A stretch of 15,240 nt of DNA. Source: Collinsella aerofaciens. GTDB lineage: Bacteria; Actinomycetota; Coriobacteriia; Coriobacteriales; Coriobacteriaceae. A program made the translations under genes and the position numbers. Positions within the stretch are counted from its first letter, which is position 1. Each line of letters opens with the position of its first letter. This document shows, one piece after another, positions 1 through 7,071 of this stretch. The DNA lies in contig CAJMJM010000037.1 in assembly GCA_905213725.1 (NCBI GenBank), forward strand, positions 1 through 15,240. Direction: 5' to 3'. The notes under the pieces are model-generated. The model saw only the letters and a list, made by a program, of their open reading frames with translations, was not told the DNA's origin and made no database searches.

Positions 1-32
1 CCCACTTGCACACTCAAAAGTACACCGAGCAC

Positions 33-72
33 AAAAAAGGAGGCTACCGCATCGCCGCGGAGGCCTCCTTTT
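33..72. terminator. Bidirectional hairpin terminator downstream of the nad operon
   Basis: Arms AAAAGGAGGC (35-44) and GCCTCCTTTT (63-72) pair perfectly. Inside the loop a second small stem, CCGC (47-50) with GCGG (57-60), can form. Because the arms carry A-runs at one end and T-runs at the other, the structure gives a U-tract whichever strand is transcribed. It lies about 125 bases beyond the niaR stop and is the best candidate end for the minus-strand nad transcript. It could equally serve a convergent gene left of the window. Confidence 0.75.
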
Positions 73-111
73 GCATATGTGGGCAGCTAATCTTGGAGCG
101 GGACCCTTGGC

Positions 112-178
112 AGTTGCGGTGGAATAGTTCCTGTTTTATGTCTTGGATGCCGATTTTAGGAACTATTTCACCGCAACT
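112..178. repeat. Long intergenic inverted repeat (21-bp arms)
   Basis: The arms at 112-132 and 158-178 are reverse complements except for one position, which would be a G-U wobble in RNA. They enclose a 25-base A/T-richer loop (133-157). There is no T-run after either arm, so this is not a standard terminator, and no convincing reading frame covers it. It lies between the niaR stop and the terminator at 33-72. It has no similarity to the NiaR-type operator at 4105-4148. The long, nearly perfect arms with a defined loop suggest a dispersed palindromic element or a structured RNA 3' end; the sequence alone does not decide between them. Confidence 0.7.
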
Positions 179-195
179 TATAGATGCGGCGTCGA

Positions 196-741
196 CTAGG
201 ACAAATCGTCTTCGTAGGGCATCAGGTCTGCTAGGTAGCCTTTTTCCTTGAGCATCGCCTCGATCTCGTCGAGGGTCTGTTCGTCCTCCGCCGCAATGCG
301 ATGGAAGTGATAGCCACTCGTCACCGTAAGCAGCGGAAAGCTCTTGCCGCTCTCGATATCGCGCAGATAGCGCTCGACATCGCGGCGGTTGCGGATGTCC
401 AGGTCGGCCGTGATCTTGCCGTACACACGATGGTTGACGATCACGTTGAGCACGGCGCCACCCGCATCGACGATACTCGTGAGCTCATTGCCTGCCTGCT
501 CTACGCTGTGGCGAACCTTGACCAAGCGCGTGGGCACAGCGGGGCTGCTGGGGGCCTCCTGCAGCACATAACCACGGTTGGTCGCCACGATATCGTGCCC
601 ATCGGCGCGCAGCAGGGCGATGTCTTGCACGACAATCTGGCGGCTCACACCCACCTCACGAGCAAGTGCGCTGCCCGATACGGGCCCCTTGGCCCCCTCG
701 AGCACGGCCATGATGGCACGGCGACGCTCGCGGGCGTTCAT
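196..741 (-). CDS. niaR: NiaR-type NAD biosynthesis repressor (HTH + 3H domain)
   Basis: This 181-residue transcriptional repressor is predicted to switch off NAD synthesis genes when niacin is plentiful. The N-terminal winged helix-turn-helix (about residues 5-60, HTH_11 type) contains the recognition stretch VSRQIVVQDIALLR. The rest is a 3H domain, named for three conserved histidine motifs, seen here as VRHSVEQ (H78), NHRVYG (H104) and GYHFHRI (H145, H147). In the Thermotoga homologue a metal sits between equivalents of H78, E86, H145 and H147, and all four residues are present here. The start ATG overlaps the nadC stop as TAATG, so the two are probably translationally coupled. It is the last gene of nadA-nadB-nadC-niaR, giving autoregulation through the operator at 4105-4148. 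The length is normal for the family. The ligand (nicotinic acid) is taken from family knowledge. Confidence 0.9.
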   Translation of the reverse strand: MNARERRRAIMAVLEGAKGPVSGSALAREVGVSRQIVVQDIALLRADGHDIVATNRGYVLQEAPSSPAVPTRLVKVRHSVEQAGNELTSIVDAGGAVLNVIVNHRVYGKITADLDIRNRRDVERYLRDIESGKSFPLLTVTSGYHFHRIAAEDEQTLDEIEAMLKEKGYLADLMPYEDDLS

Positions 742-1601
742 TATTTACCGTCCAGCAGACGCAGGTGCTTAAGCGAGAGGTCGAGAATCGGCGCAGAGTG
801 CGTCAACGCCCCCGAGCTAATGTAGTCGACGCCCAGATCAGCCAGGGCGCGGATATTGCTGGCATCCACATTGCCCGAGCACTCGGTCTTGGCGCGGCCG
901 GCGATAAGCTCAATCGCGGCAGCCATGTCGTCGTGGGTCATGTTGTCGAACATGATGATATCGGCGCCGGCCTCCACAGCCTCGCGCACCATATCCAGGT
1001 TCTCGCACTCAATCTCGACCGTCGCGGTAAACGATGCATGGGCGCGCGCCATCTCGATCGCACGCGTCACGCCACCGGCGGCGTCGATGTGGTTGTCCTT
1101 GAGCATGACAGCCGTCGACAGGTTATAGCGGTGGTTGCTGCCACCGCCGATCTCGACTGCCGCCTTTTCAAACACACGCATGCCCGGTGTGGTCTTGCGC
1201 GTGTCGACAAGCACGGTCTTGGTGCCCTCGAGCGCAGCCGCCATCCGATGCGTGTAAGTAGCGATGCCGCTCATGCGCTGCAGGTAGTTGAGCGCCACGC
1301 GCTCACCCGAAAGCAGCACGCGCGCGTCGCCGCGCACCTGACCCACATGGTCGCCGGCGTGCACCTCGTCGCCATCCGAGACATCGAACAACACGGAGCT
1401 CTGCGGATCCAGCAGCTCAAAGGTGCGGGAGAACACGTCTAGGCCGGCGATGATACCATCGGCTTTGGCGATAAGCTCCACCGTGGCGGGGCGCGCCGTG
1501 GGGCACACGCTCGCCGTGCTCACGTCCTCAAACGTAATGTCCTCGCGCAGAGCCGGCAGAATCATATCATCGACGACGAGCTTCATGGTAATGGGATTCA
1601 T
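741..1601 (-). CDS. nadC: Nicotinate-nucleotide pyrophosphorylase (carboxylating)
   Basis: Quinolinate phosphoribosyltransferase joins quinolinate and PRPP to give nicotinate mononucleotide, CO2 and pyrophosphate, the third step of de novo NAD synthesis in the cytoplasm. The protein has 286 residues, the usual length. Family motifs appear in order: GERVALNYLQRMSGIAT (99-115), DTRKTTPGMR (133-142), EIGGGSNHRYNL (150-161), LKDNHI (167-172), the acidic EIECENL (196-202), IMFDNM (216-221) and the C-terminal SSGALTHSAPILDLSLK. The arginine, lysine and histidine residues that hold quinolinate and PRPP phosphates are present. It starts 3 bases after the nadB stop, with a GGAGG ribosome site inside the end of nadB, and its stop overlaps the niaR start by one base. 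This is tight operon packing. Confidence 0.97.
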   Translation of the reverse strand: MNPITMKLVVDDMILPALREDITFEDVSTASVCPTARPATVELIAKADGIIAGLDVFSRTFELLDPQSSVLFDVSDGDEVHAGDHVGQVRGDARVLLSGERVALNYLQRMSGIATYTHRMAAALEGTKTVLVDTRKTTPGMRVFEKAAVEIGGGSNHRYNLSTAVMLKDNHIDAAGGVTRAIEMARAHASFTATVEIECENLDMVREAVEAGADIIMFDNMTHDDMAAAIELIAGRAKTECSGNVDASNIRALADLGVDYISSGALTHSAPILDLSLKHLRLLDGK

Positions 1602-1604
1602 GGT

Positions 1605-2981
1605 CTAATCCTCCACGGCCTGCGTGCCGGCGGCACGGGCCAAATCATCGATTGCAAGGGTGTCGGCGCTCAAGGCGCGGTGACGCCCGTCGAGCGCGGG
1701 CTCGCCCGCCTGCTCCACGGCCAGCGACTCGCCGGTACGCATGTACCACGCGGCGCGACGACCCCAGACCAGCGCCTCGAGCAGGCTGTTTGATGCAAGG
1801 CGATTCTTGCCGTGAACGCCGTTGCAGGCCGTCTCGCCCGCGGCGTAGAGCTCGGGCATCGAGGTGTGGCCGTCCTTGTCGACCCACACGCCGCCCATAA
1901 AGTAGTGCTGCGTGGGCGTAACGGGAATGGGCTCGTCCAAGATGTCGCGGCCGTCCTCTAGGCAGCGCGCGCGGATATTGGCAAAGTGCCCGGTCACCAC
2001 GTCGCGCTCGACGGGGGCAAAGCTCAGCCACTCGTGCTCGGTGTCATCCTGCTTCATCTGCTCGCGGATGGCGGCGGCGACAACGTCGCGCGGCTGCAAC
2101 TCGTCGGTAAAACGCTCGCCGGCGGCGTTGAGCAAAATCGCGCCCTCGCCGCGGCAGCTCTCGCTGATCAGGAAGGTGCGACCCGGCTGCGGCGAGAACA
2201 GACCCGTGGGATGGATCTGCACGTAGTCCAGGTGCTCCATCTTAATGCCATGCTCCTGAGCGATGTAGCAGGCGTCGCCCGTGAGCTGCGGGTAGTTGGT
2301 CGAGTGGTCGTACACGCCGCCAATGCCACCCGTCGCCCACAGCGTGTGGCGGGCATGGATCTTAAACGGCTCGCCGGCATGCGCGCCCTCAGCGGCATTT
2401 ACCAGCTCGTCGGCGGGACGAACCGAGTTGTCCTCGTCCACGGGAACGGCGACGATACCGGTGCACACCGTGTCGCCGTCACGCTCGCCCGTCAGGATGT
2501 CGGTCATGGCCACGTGCTCCAAAATCTGCACGTTGTCCAGCTTGCGGACAGCCTGAAGCAGCTTAGTCGTGATCTCCTTGCCGGTGATATCGGCATGGAA
2601 GGCAATGCGCGGACGGCTGTGTGCACCCTCGCGGGTAAAGTCGAGGCTGCCGTCGGCCTTGCGCTCAAAATCCACGCCCATCGCTAGCAGGTCGTTGATG
2701 ACCGAGCGGCTCGAGCGGATCATGATGTCGACGCTCTCGCGGCGGTTCTCGTAATGGCCGGCGTGCATGGTGTCCTCAAAGAAGGCATCGTAGTCCGAGC
2801 CTTCGGGCAGCACGCAGATGCCGCCCTGCGCGAGCATCGAATCGCACTCGTCGACCGCGCCCTTGGAGAGCATGATCACGCGCGTGCTCGTCGGCAGATT
2901 GAGGGCCGCGTACAGACCCGCCACGCCGCAGCCGGCAATAACGACGTCGCACTCCATATCGGGGTATTGCTTGGTTTCCAC
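1605..2981 (-). CDS. nadB: L-aspartate oxidase, short form (GTG start)
   Basis: This FAD enzyme oxidises aspartate to iminoaspartate, which NadA consumes. In an anaerobe fumarate is the likely electron acceptor. The dinucleotide-binding motif GCGVAGLYAAL is at residues 17-27. AQGGICV, the substrate-site TREGAHSRPRI, ESCRGEGAILLN, the HYFMGGV loop and GETACNGVHGKNRLASNSLLE follow in the family order. I place the start at GTG 2981, not at an in-frame ATG 45 bases upstream (3026). The GTG has GGGAGAGGA just upstream, and the longer form would read through an intergenic palindrome (3011-3023). The resulting 458 residues are clearly shorter than the 510-540 typical of NadB. The catalytic domain looks complete, and the missing part is the C-terminal helical (fumarate reductase C-like) domain. 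It lies 56 bases downstream of nadA. Confidence 0.94.
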   Translation of the reverse strand: METKQYPDMECDVVIAGCGVAGLYAALNLPTSTRVIMLSKGAVDECDSMLAQGGICVLPEGSDYDAFFEDTMHAGHYENRRESVDIMIRSSRSVINDLLAMGVDFERKADGSLDFTREGAHSRPRIAFHADITGKEITTKLLQAVRKLDNVQILEHVAMTDILTGERDGDTVCTGIVAVPVDEDNSVRPADELVNAAEGAHAGEPFKIHARHTLWATGGIGGVYDHSTNYPQLTGDACYIAQEHGIKMEHLDYVQIHPTGLFSPQPGRTFLISESCRGEGAILLNAAGERFTDELQPRDVVAAAIREQMKQDDTEHEWLSFAPVERDVVTGHFANIRARCLEDGRDILDEPIPVTPTQHYFMGGVWVDKDGHTSMPELYAAGETACNGVHGKNRLASNSLLEALVWGRRAAWYMRTGESLAVEQAGEPALDGRHRALSADTLAIDDLARAAGTQAVED

Positions 2982-3007
2982 AGGAATCCTCTCCCTTGTA
3001 ATGTGAC

Positions 3008-3026
3008 ATAAGGGACCGTCCCTCAT
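3008..3026. repeat. GGGAC-N-GTCCC palindrome in the nadA-nadB gap
   Basis: AGGGAC (3011-3016), a single C, then GTCCCT (3018-3023) form a perfect 13-base dyad, extended to 3008-3026 with one mismatch. It fills most of the 56-base nadA-nadB intergenic stretch. The GGGACGGTCCC core with a flanking TATGTCAC-like tail (minus strand) resembles short palindromic repeats often scattered between genes of gut Firmicutes and Actinobacteria, some tied to REP-associated transposases. That link is recollection plus inference. It could also form a small mRNA hairpin between the two cistrons. Confidence 0.55.
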
Positions 3027-3037
3027 GCAACATTGTT

Positions 3038-4063
3038 CTAGCGCGCTGCGTACTCGAGCATACGGTCGAGCGTGAGCTTGGCCTGGTCTGCCGCCTCATC
3101 CGAGACGCCGATCTGCACCTCGCCCTCGCCCGTCTCCAGGCAGCGCACGAGCTTCTCGAGCGTGATGAGATCCATGTTGACGCAGGTGGGCTGCACCGCG
3201 GGGAAGTAGAACTTCTTGCCAGTGCCCTGGCAGCGGCGCTCGAGCTCGTAGAGCACGCCGCGGACCGTCACGATAATGAACTCGCTCGCGTCGGACTCCT
3301 CGGCATACTTGATGATGCCGGCGGTGGAGCCGATGTAGTCGGCCTCGGCCAGAACGTCGGCCTTGCACTCAGGATGCGCCAGCACGAGCGCGTCGGGGTG
3401 GGCCTCCGTCGCGTCGACGATCTGCTCGACGGTGATGATGTGATGGCGCGGGCAGTAGCCGTTGTTGAGGATGACGTGCTTTTGCGGCACCTGCTCGGCT
3501 ACGAAGCGTCCCAGGTTTTGGTCGGGAATGAACAGAATATGCTGCTGCGGCAGCTCGGACACGATCTTAACGGCGTTGGAGCTGGTGACGCACACGTCGC
3601 TCCAGCTCTTGATCTCGACCGTGGAGTTGACGTAGCACACCACGGCCAGGTCGTCGCCGTACTCGGCGCGCGCCGCGTCGACCGTCTCGCGCTTGACCAT
3701 GTGCGCCATGGGGCAGTCCGCGCCCGGCTCGGGCAGCAGCACGGTCTTGGTGGGGTTGTGCTGCTTGGCGCTCTCGCCCATAAACTCCACGCCGCACTGC
3801 ACGATAGTCTGCTGCGGCAGACTCTTGGCAAGCTTTGCCAGGTAGAAGCTGTCGCCGACGTAATCGGCCACAGCCTGCACCTCGGGCGCCACGTAATAGT
3901 GCGCCAGGATCACCGCGTCACGTTGGGTTTTTAGTTGCTGAATGGCCTCGACGAGCTCTGCGGGCACCAGTGCCGCACGCTCCGTTGCCGTCGTTGCCGA
4001 TGCCAGGCCGGCCGCGATATCGCGTGCAAGCTCCGACGCATCCATGTTCGCGCTCTGTGCCAT
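3038..4063 (-). CDS. nadA: Quinolinate synthase A
   Basis: This [4Fe-4S] enzyme condenses iminoaspartate (from NadB) with dihydroxyacetone phosphate to make quinolinate. The protein has 341 residues. Motifs include LAHYYVAPEVQAVADYVGDS (53-72), QCGVEFMGESAK with Cys90, PEPGADCPMA, CYVNSTVEIKSWSD, CVTSSNAVKIV, PDQNLGRFVA, GYCPRHH, HPECKADVL with Cys233, GSTAGIIKY, and PTCVNMDLITLEKL with Cys294. Cys90, Cys233 and Cys294 are the likely cluster ligands. Start: ATG 4063 is preceded by AGAGAGGGG at a sensible distance; a TTG immediately before it (4066) is possible but less likely. It is the first gene of the operon, about 30 bases downstream of the predicted transcription start and directly after the NiaR-type operator. 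Confidence 0.96.
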   Translation of the reverse strand: MAQSANMDASELARDIAAGLASATTATERAALVPAELVEAIQQLKTQRDAVILAHYYVAPEVQAVADYVGDSFYLAKLAKSLPQQTIVQCGVEFMGESAKQHNPTKTVLLPEPGADCPMAHMVKRETVDAARAEYGDDLAVVCYVNSTVEIKSWSDVCVTSSNAVKIVSELPQQHILFIPDQNLGRFVAEQVPQKHVILNNGYCPRHHIITVEQIVDATEAHPDALVLAHPECKADVLAEADYIGSTAGIIKYAEESDASEFIIVTVRGVLYELERRCQGTGKKFYFPAVQPTCVNMDLITLEKLVRCLETGEGEVQIGVSDEAADQAKLTLDRMLEYAAR

Positions 4064-4098
4064 CAAGGCCCCTCTCTTTTGGCGAATCTTGGGGCTTT

Positions 4099-4127
4099 AG
4101 TATGACACCTAGGTTTACAGCTGACAA
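4099..4127 (-). promoter_or_regulatory. Predicted nadA-B-C-niaR promoter
   Basis: On the minus strand TTGTCA (4127-4122) is five of six to the -35 consensus. It is followed after exactly 17 bases by CATACT (4104-4099), which is four of six to TATAAT. Transcription would start near 4092, leaving a leader of roughly 30 bases before nadA. The -35 lies mostly in the loop of the inverted repeat at 4105-4148, and one whole operator arm lies in the 17-base spacer, so repressor binding would block polymerase directly. Confidence 0.65.
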
Positions 4128-4148
4128 GACAGCTGTAAACCTAGGTGT
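4105..4148. promoter_or_regulatory. Probable NiaR operator (perfect 19-bp inverted repeat)
   Basis: ACACCTAGGTTTACAGCTG (4105-4123) and CAGCTGTAAACCTAGGTGT (4130-4148) are exact reverse complements around a 6-base centre (ACAAGA). Each arm also contains the smaller palindromes CCTAGG and CAGCTG. It overlaps the predicted promoter of the operon that ends in niaR, which is where a NiaR operator is expected. The assignment to NiaR is inference from position and symmetry; I cannot compare it with a motif library here. Confidence 0.75.
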
Positions 4149-4355
4149 AAAGTTGAAATAAAGATTCAATCATGTGGCAGGTCCATTTTCGAACTGGCAA
4201 GCTGAGGATAGCCGGGCTTTCGATAGCGCAGGAGGCATCTTTCGCCACCGCAACACCGCTTGGCGCGAGCTGCACGCCGTGAGGCGCAAACGGTCCGCAC
4301 CCTCGCAAGCGGCGCGTGCCCGATGTGGCAAAATCGAACTACTTAAGGGGGCCGA

Positions 4356-5078
4356 ATGCTCAAGATTATTGCCTGCGACGATGATGTCGCTTTTCTAGAT
4401 AGACTGCACCGGATGATCGACCGTTGGTCGACCGAGACGGGCACGGCGGTCGATGTTGCGCTCGTCACGCGCGGCGAGGACCTGCTGGCCCGCCATGCCG
4501 CATCGCGCGCCGACATCATCTTGCTCGATATGATCATGCCGCTCGTCAACGGCATGGACACCGCGCGCGAATTGCGCCAGGCCGATACCGCCGTGCGCCT
4601 GGTGTTTCTCACCTCATCGCCCGAGTTTGCACTGGAGTCCTACGAGGTCCGCGCCTTCGACTATCTGCTCAAGCCCGTGACTTACGAACGCCTGGCGCAG
4701 CTACTCGACGAGCTTTCGAGCATGCGCCCGGCGGCAACCGACGAGCTCGTGATCAAAACTTCCTTTGGCTACCACGCCCTGCGCCTGTCCGACATCGAAT
4801 ATGCCGAGGCGCGCAACAAGCACGTGGTCTTCCACCTGCGCGACGGACGCGATATCGAGGCACTCGAGTCGTTCCGCAGCGTCGAGGACCGCTTGGAGCA
4901 AAACGCGGTCTTCTTTAAATGCCACCGCAGCTACCAGGTCAACCTGCGCAATATCGATCACTTTGACCGCACGGACATCATCATGCGCTCGGGCGCGTGC
5001 ATCCCGCTTTCGCGCAGCTGCAAGCAGGGATTCCAAGACGCCTACTTTGCGGCGCGCTTTGAGGGTGGGAGACACTGA
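4356..5078 (+). CDS. LytTR-family response regulator (AgrA/ComE type)
   Basis: This 240-residue DNA-binding response regulator has an N-terminal receiver domain (about 1-120): acidic pocket D8/D9, phospho-acceptor D58 in IILLDMIMP, switch residue T86 and K106 in LLKP. A LytTR DNA-binding domain (about 133-232) follows, with FKCHRSYQVNL and PLSRSCKQGF. The start ATG has a G-rich ribosome site (GGGGG, 4347-4351). The stop overlaps the start of the downstream kinase as TGATG, so the pair is co-translated. The preceding 200 bases after the NiaR operator hold no gene I can support; a CAAAAT at 4329-4334 may be its -10 but lacks a good -35. Target genes are unknown. No pheromone precursor, AgrB-like processing enzyme or bacteriocin gene is adjacent, so the signal is not evident from the window. 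Confidence 0.9.
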   Translation: MLKIIACDDDVAFLDRLHRMIDRWSTETGTAVDVALVTRGEDLLARHAASRADIILLDMIMPLVNGMDTARELRQADTAVRLVFLTSSPEFALESYEVRAFDYLLKPVTYERLAQLLDELSSMRPAATDELVIKTSFGYHALRLSDIEYAEARNKHVVFHLRDGRDIEALESFRSVEDRLEQNAVFFKCHRSYQVNLRNIDHFDRTDIIMRSGACIPLSRSCKQGFQDAYFAARFEGGRH

Positions 5079-6355
5079 TGGTCTCCTCGGTCGAAATGAT
5101 CCTTTGGGCAATCCACCACGCCACGACGCTGCTCTTTGGCGTCTTTGCCTCGGCGGCGCTGTGCGGTATCGAGATCAACCGGCGTCATGCGCTTGAACTG
5201 GTGCTGGTCGGCGTCGTGACCGGCGCTGCCTTTTCGATCGCCAATGCCGTCGGCGGCGAGCTTTTCGCCCGCCAGGTATATCCGCTCGTCGTGCATCTGC
5301 CGCTCGTCATCTATTTGTGCGCGCGCTACCGCCTGAGCCCGCTGCTTGCCGTGCTCGGCATTACGAGTGCCTATCTGAGCTGCCAGTTCAGCAATTGGAT
5401 GGGCATCGCCGCATTTGCCGCAACCGATTCTCAGATCGCGTACTATCTGGCGCGCATCGCGACCACACTCGCCGTCTTTGCCGTCCTGCTGCATTGGGCC
5501 GGCGACATCGGTCCGCGCTTGGCGATTAAAAGCACCACCGAGCTGGGCATCCTTTTAATCCTGCCGCTCGTCTATTACGTCTTTGACTATGCCACCAACG
5601 TCTACACCACGCTGTTCCACTCGGGCTCGGTGGTGACGGTTGAGTTTTTGGCCTTTGCGCTCTGCGCGTTCTACCTTATGTTCCTCGCCGTCTACCTGCG
5701 TGAATACGAAGAAAAGGAAACCGCCGAGAGAGAGCGCTGGATGCTCGAAACCCGCGACAGCGTCGCCATCAAAGAGCTCGAGGCTTGGCGTCAATCTGGG
5801 CGCGAGCTGTCGATTCTTCGCCACGACATGCGCCACTTTCTACGCGGCCTGGCCGCTTTAATTGAAGAGGGCCACACCGACGAGGCGCTCGATCGCATCG
5901 ACGAACTCTGCGAAGCCGGCGACCGCACCGCCGTACGCCGCTTCTGCGCCAACGAGACCGTAAACATCGCGCTTTCGTCATTTAACTCGGATATCAATAG
6001 AAACGGCATTACCGCCAACTTGCGCGCCGCCGTACCCGAAACCATCCACGTAGGTGACGCCGACCTGTTTAGCGTGCTCTCAAATGCCTTGGAAAACGCT
6101 ATCACCGCCGCGCGCGCCGCGCCCCAGGGAAAGCGATTCGTCGACTTTGACCTGCGATTAGAGGACGGCCAGCTGCTGCTGTTAGTTTCCAACACGTTTG
6201 ACCGCGCGCCGCGCATGGTCGACGGCATGCCCGTAGCCGGGCACACCGGACACGGCTTTGGAACCAAGAGCATTAAGCTTGCCGTCGAACGCATGAACGG
6301 CAACTGCCAGTTCCGCATTAACGGCGATCGGTTTGAGCTGCGCGCTGTGATGTAG
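5078..6355 (+). CDS. AgrC/ComD-like sensor histidine kinase (GHKL)
   Basis: This 425-residue membrane kinase is the presumed partner of the LytTR regulator it overlaps (TGATG). Roughly the first 210 residues are hydrophobic and fit six membrane segments. A charged helical linker follows (REYEEKETAERERW). The phospho-acceptor motif is ILRHDMRHFL with His249, of the SpoOB/AgrC type. The ATPase domain shows an N-box SNALENAITAA (N336 and N340) and a G-box GHGFGTKSI (about 391-399). There is no separate extracellular sensor domain, as in peptide-sensing HPK10 kinases; the ligand cannot be read from the sequence. It ends 64 bases from a convergent minus-strand gene. That gap holds a few short GC dyads (GGCGCC repeats, TTGCC/GGCAA) but no T-run terminator. 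Confidence 0.9.
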   Translation: MVSSVEMILWAIHHATTLLFGVFASAALCGIEINRRHALELVLVGVVTGAAFSIANAVGGELFARQVYPLVVHLPLVIYLCARYRLSPLLAVLGITSAYLSCQFSNWMGIAAFAATDSQIAYYLARIATTLAVFAVLLHWAGDIGPRLAIKSTTELGILLILPLVYYVFDYATNVYTTLFHSGSVVTVEFLAFALCAFYLMFLAVYLREYEEKETAERERWMLETRDSVAIKELEAWRQSGRELSILRHDMRHFLRGLAALIEEGHTDEALDRIDELCEAGDRTAVRRFCANETVNIALSSFNSDINRNGITANLRAAVPETIHVGDADLFSVLSNALENAITAARAAPQGKRFVDFDLRLEDGQLLLLVSNTFDRAPRMVDGMPVAGHTGHGFGTKSIKLAVERMNGNCQFRINGDRFELRAVM

Positions 6356-6419
6356 AAGTGCGGCGCCGATCTCGCGGCGTGTCTTGCCCGCCAGGCAATC
6401 GCTCACCGGCGCCAATCCG

Positions 6420-6995
6420 CTACAGCGGAGCGGCCGCCGGGGTCAGCTGCTTGATGTATGCCCACATGCGCTGCTTGGCGGCTTTGTCAGTGAGCGCCGC
6501 CTCAAAACCGTCGAGCGCGAGCACGCGGCGACCCTGCACATGGGCGACCAAGCCGGGCTTGAGCATGGCGGTGTCGAAGTCATCGATTGCCACGAGCATA
6601 TCGGCGTAGGTCTCGCGCATGGCGTCAGCCGCGTTGTTGTCGAGCAGTAGCACCGCCTCGGGGTCCAAAGCCTCAAGCGCCTCACGGAACAGCTCGCACG
6701 GCAGAGTCTCGCCCACCGCGACCGCTCCGTCACCCACGCCGGCGACGCTTGCCAGCACGCAAAAATCCTCGGGCGCGTAGCCGATGGCCCCAAGCGCCTT
6801 GCGCAACGCCGCGCCATCCGGGCCGGCGGCAAGCTCGCCACCCGAACGCTCGGCCTCGTCCAAATCGCCTTTGACCAGCACGATCGGCGAGCACGCGTTG
6901 CCCGCGATACGCACGCCACGACCCGCGAGCGATGCGAGCTCCTGCTCGGTCGCCTGGGCGATGGCTTCTTTTTTCTGGCTTTGTGACGTGGGCAT
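6420..6995 (-). CDS. Unrecognised protein, possibly a catalytically dead uracil-DNA-glycosylase-fold protein
   Basis: 191 residues from ATG 6995, which has GGAGAG upstream. A longer reading from 7067 would run through the TATAAT at 7024-7029, so I reject it. No family is certain. By eye the order resembles family-4/5 uracil-DNA glycosylases: IVLVKGDLDEAERSGGELA in place of IVGEGPGEEEDxxGRPFVG, then GAALRKALGAIGYAPEDFCV like GQLLxxxLEAxGIxREEVYI, then ELFREALEALDPEAVLLLDN like the PxxIVxLG strand, and a C-terminal VLALDGFEAAL...RMWAYIKQL where the enzymes have the HPAYLL loop and a final helix. The residues needed for catalysis appear lost: the GEGPG motif, the Asn of the TNIVKC strand and the HP histidine. 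The N-terminal CxxC of the iron-sulfur cluster is absent. No signal peptide or membrane segment is seen. Its promoter diverges from trxA. Confidence 0.55.
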   Translation of the reverse strand: MPTSQSQKKEAIAQATEQELASLAGRGVRIAGNACSPIVLVKGDLDEAERSGGELAAGPDGAALRKALGAIGYAPEDFCVLASVAGVGDGAVAVGETLPCELFREALEALDPEAVLLLDNNAADAMRETYADMLVAIDDFDTAMLKPGLVAHVQGRRVLALDGFEAALTDKAAKQRMWAYIKQLTPAAAPL

Positions 6996-7023
6996 GCGCT
7001 CTCCAATCGTTTGCGTGCCCACC

Positions 7024-7029
7024 ATTATA
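7024..7029 (-). promoter_or_regulatory. -10 element for the 6420-6995 gene
   Basis: A perfect TATAAT is read on the minus strand (7029-7024), about 29 bases upstream of the chosen ATG, so a start near 7017 gives a leader of about 20 bases. No good -35 is found at 16-18 bases. It argues against starting the protein further upstream. Confidence 0.55.
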
Positions 7030-7071
7030 TAAAAGAGCTGCCCGCGAGTGGTTGCTTTGCGGGCCACTGGG

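Noticed and set aside
6..251. Plus-strand 81-codon open frame at the window start
   Set aside because: It runs through a terminator hairpin and the long inverted repeat, overlaps the niaR end on the other strand, and has no recognisable protein features.
4174..4398. Plus-strand 74-codon frame upstream of the LytTR regulator
   Set aside because: No ribosome site, overlaps the regulator start in another frame, and the composition is not protein-like. It also does not look like a signal-peptide precursor.
6362..6413. Terminator between the kinase and the convergent minus-strand gene
   Set aside because: GGCGCCG and CGGCGCC can pair and a short TTGCC/GGCAA stem lies between them, but there is no T-run on either strand. 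The evidence is too weak to call.
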